Shown piece after piece: positions 62,255 through 64,000 of a stretch of DNA of 64,000 nucleotides. Origin of the DNA: Scortum barcoo (Eukaryota; Chordata; Actinopteri; Centrarchiformes; Terapontidae); contig CM041554.1 of assembly GCA_023238725.1 (NCBI GenBank), positions 19,268,050-19,332,049 of the forward strand. The letters run 5' to 3'. The translations under genes and the position numbers were made by a program. The stretch's first letter is position 1, and each line of letters begins with the position of its first letter. The notes under the pieces are model-generated. The model searched no databases. It was given only the letters and a program-made list of their open reading frames with translations, and was not told the DNA's origin.

Positions 62255-62370
62255 AGCGCAGACGAAGCACGTGTCGTGCCAGCTGTAGCCCAAGGCCTCC
62301 AGGAACCGATCCCCGGCATCAATCTTAAAGTCACAGCCATGGCATTTGGTGCCAAACATCTTCTCATAGT
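62255..62370 (-). CDS. pdlim7: pdlim7 penultimate exon: first part of third LIM domain
   Basis: 116 bp on the minus strand, two bases completing a codon (probably Asp) and 38 codons. The translation YEKMFGTKCHGCDFKIDAGD, then RFLEALGYSWHDTCFVCA, gives the first zinc finger of LIM3. Together with the last exon the ligands are C-x2-C-x18-H-x2-C-x2-C-x2-C-x17-C-x2-H, a complete LIM signature. The acceptor is ctctctgcag and the donor GTAAGT. This sequence is nearly invariant in Enigma proteins. Confidence 0.94.
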
Positions 62371-64000
62371 CTGCAGAGAGAGAGGGGGGCAGAAGGGGAG
62401 AGATATGCGTGATAAACTATCAGAATAAAATAATAAAAACAAATTTAAAAGAGCTTTTATCATCCTGGAGATCAGGTCAAGCATCCTCCGTGGCCTCCAC
62501 AATCACCATATGTAAACATCACTTAACCTTTATAGGATGTTCTGGGGCACCGAGTGTGAAATAGGTTTCCACCTCTTTCATCTTTTAAAGAACTGGAGGC
62601 TTTTCCCCTTCAAGAGGAGTAATATCCCACTACACACACACACAGGCACACTTAAGGACTTGAGTGACAGCAATAAAGATGGATGAAGCTGTTTTGAAGC
62701 CAAGTGTTGGCTCTTCTCCTCATTGGGCATTTGATACTCTGCTGTTTGCGTTATTTTGTCCACCCACTGTACATTAGTGCCTTTCCAGAGTGTAAGGGAG
62801 GGATTAGGATGAGGGGAAATTGCTCCAGATACTTAACTGGATTTGCCAGTCTCTTTCATCACAGGGACTCTGGGGGAAGTGTCAGGTTATAATGCTGCTT
62901 CTCAAGAGTGAGTGGGTGAGAGCGGCACAATCCCTGAAAGATGCTGAGGCAGCACAATGTTTATCAGAGCTAAAGGCATTATTCAGAGTACGAGTACTCA
63001 GGTTCTGGCTTCGCCTCTGATAAAGCAGCGAACCACGTCAGAGCCTCAGTAGTGAGAGAGAAACACGCTGCCCCGCTAAATCATTTACAGCATAATAGAA
63101 GAGCGTACACCATTCATAAAATCCAATAGAGAAATGTATGAAGTAAACTGGAGCTAAATAGATTACAGCAGATGAAAACATCACACTTTATGATTGACTG
63201 TGCTGCGCGCCAAGAGATTCATGATGCAGGCCCGAGCCAAACCCCACAGCAATAATATAACTTTGCAATGTTTTACAAATAGCTTGATAAAAAAAATAAA
63301 TAAATAAAAAAAAGGAAAATGATTCAAGCAAAACTTGAGAGGGGAAGCCCTGCAGTGAGCTATTTTTTCAAAAGAAACAACTTTATCACGAAATGCACTC
63401 GTCAAGACCTCTGAATCAGCCAGTGGCTGCGCATCTGTTTTTGTAGCCCAGCTTCTGTTATGTAGCCTGAACTGCACTATGCTTAGCTAAGGCATCCGTT
63501 TAAAGTAAAGAGATATGACATCTTTCATCAAATAAGCTCGATCACAAACTTAATGCTGTGTGGCGGGATGTCAGCTCCCCCTCGGTTCATTCGCGGACTT
63601 GGGGCCCAGTGCAGATTTAAGAGATATGTAAGGCCTGATCCGTGTGTGAAGTTACGGGTTGCAGGGGGGGTCTTACATGGCTCGAGATGTTCTCAGCTGG
63701 CACTGGATCTAATCAATCTGCACACTGAGGATTTCGGAGTGAGCTTTTTCTCTTGCCAGTGTTTTATATTTTCTGCTAAAGCATCACTCTTAAACAGCGG
63801 CTGCCATTCGCTCAGGTTTATGGTTAAGTTTTCCATTAAAACTGGTTTCTGTGGGTGTCACTGTCTGTTCAGCCGCTGCCGTTGTTTTCCTTCAATTCTT
63901 CTGGGAACCACATTAATGTGACGTCTCCCTTTGTTTCCAGCAGAGGATTTTTCACCATGGAGTTGCCTTCCTCTCTTTTATGAAGGCTCAAGAATGTGTG
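62371..64000 (-). other. pdlim7: pdlim7 intron (continues beyond the window)
   Basis: No LIM2 or PDZ exon is recognised up to 64000. Contains a short CA run near 62631-62646 and an A-rich stretch at about 63290-63314. Otherwise nothing is seen. Confidence 0.7.

Larger units (their letters stand above)
61814..64000 (-). other. pdlim7: pdlim7 gene, last two coding exons (partial)
   Basis: PDZ and LIM domain protein 7 (Enigma), an adaptor that joins actin-associated proteins through its PDZ domain and kinases or other partners through three C-terminal LIM domains. Only the third LIM domain is in the window, from exons complement(62255-62370) and complement(61814-61900), joined in phase 0. The remaining exons (PDZ, linker, LIM1 and LIM2) lie beyond 64000. 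Enigma-family members share this domain: PDLIM7 is favoured over PDLIM5 and LDB3 by memory of its C-terminal sequence and by linkage to UNC5A. PDLIM5 lies near UNC5C in human, which would fit a different paralog pair, but the receptor here is clearly UNC5A. Confidence 0.85.

Noticed and set aside
61814..62370. pdlim5 or ldb3 as the identity of the LIM gene
   Set aside because: The third LIM domain is similar in all three, but the remembered sequence and the linkage to UNC5A favour pdlim7. Some doubt remains with only one domain visible.
1..64000. tRNA, rRNA, miRNA precursor, CRISPR array or complete transposon
   Set aside because: None was recognised by eye on either strand. The hairpins noted are too short for pre-miRNAs, and no transposase or reverse transcriptase frame was seen.

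Overview
The window is vertebrate nuclear DNA, almost certainly from a ray-finned (teleost, probably percomorph) fish. The evidence is widely spaced exons with GT-AG introns, dense (CA)n/(CT)n microsatellites, and interspersed repeats that I recognise as typical of teleost genomes (35945-36246 and about 46600-46870). There is no prokaryotic gene organisation, CRISPR array or operon.

About 62% of the window is one gene on the + strand: the netrin receptor unc5a. Fourteen coding exons (numbered 3 to 16 by family gene structure) run from 16881 to the stop codon at 55932-55934. They encode 800 residues: second half of Ig1, Ig2, two thrombospondin type-1 repeats, a transmembrane helix, ZU5, UPA and a C-terminal death domain. 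Every exon has GT-AG borders, the phases join without a break, and no frame damage is seen. The paralog call (UNC5A rather than UNC5B/C/D) rests on the juxtamembrane region, the linker before ZU5 and the short C-terminus ending Glu-Cys. The promoter, signal peptide and first half of Ig1 must lie upstream, so bases 1-16880 are intron. A long 3' UTR probably runs to about 59775, where AATAAA lies at 59751-59756.

The right end holds the last two coding exons of a second gene on the - strand, pdlim7 (Enigma; PDZ and LIM domain protein). They encode the whole third LIM domain (62255-62370 and 61814-61900). The two genes are tail to tail. I recall both on human chromosome 5q35, which supports both identifications. 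The functions are unrelated: axon guidance and dependence-receptor signalling for unc5a, cytoskeletal and signalling scaffold for pdlim7.

Most of the remaining sequence is intronic. It contains microsatellites, a few transposon remnants, some hairpins and palindromes, and several non-repetitive AT-rich stretches that could be conserved regulatory elements but cannot be proved from one sequence. I found no undescribed system. The most interesting points are splicing-related: an unusual 111-nt AG-free, C-rich region with a weak acceptor before the first thrombospondin exon, and an alternative in-frame acceptor that would add a Cys-rich 44-residue insert after the transmembrane exon.
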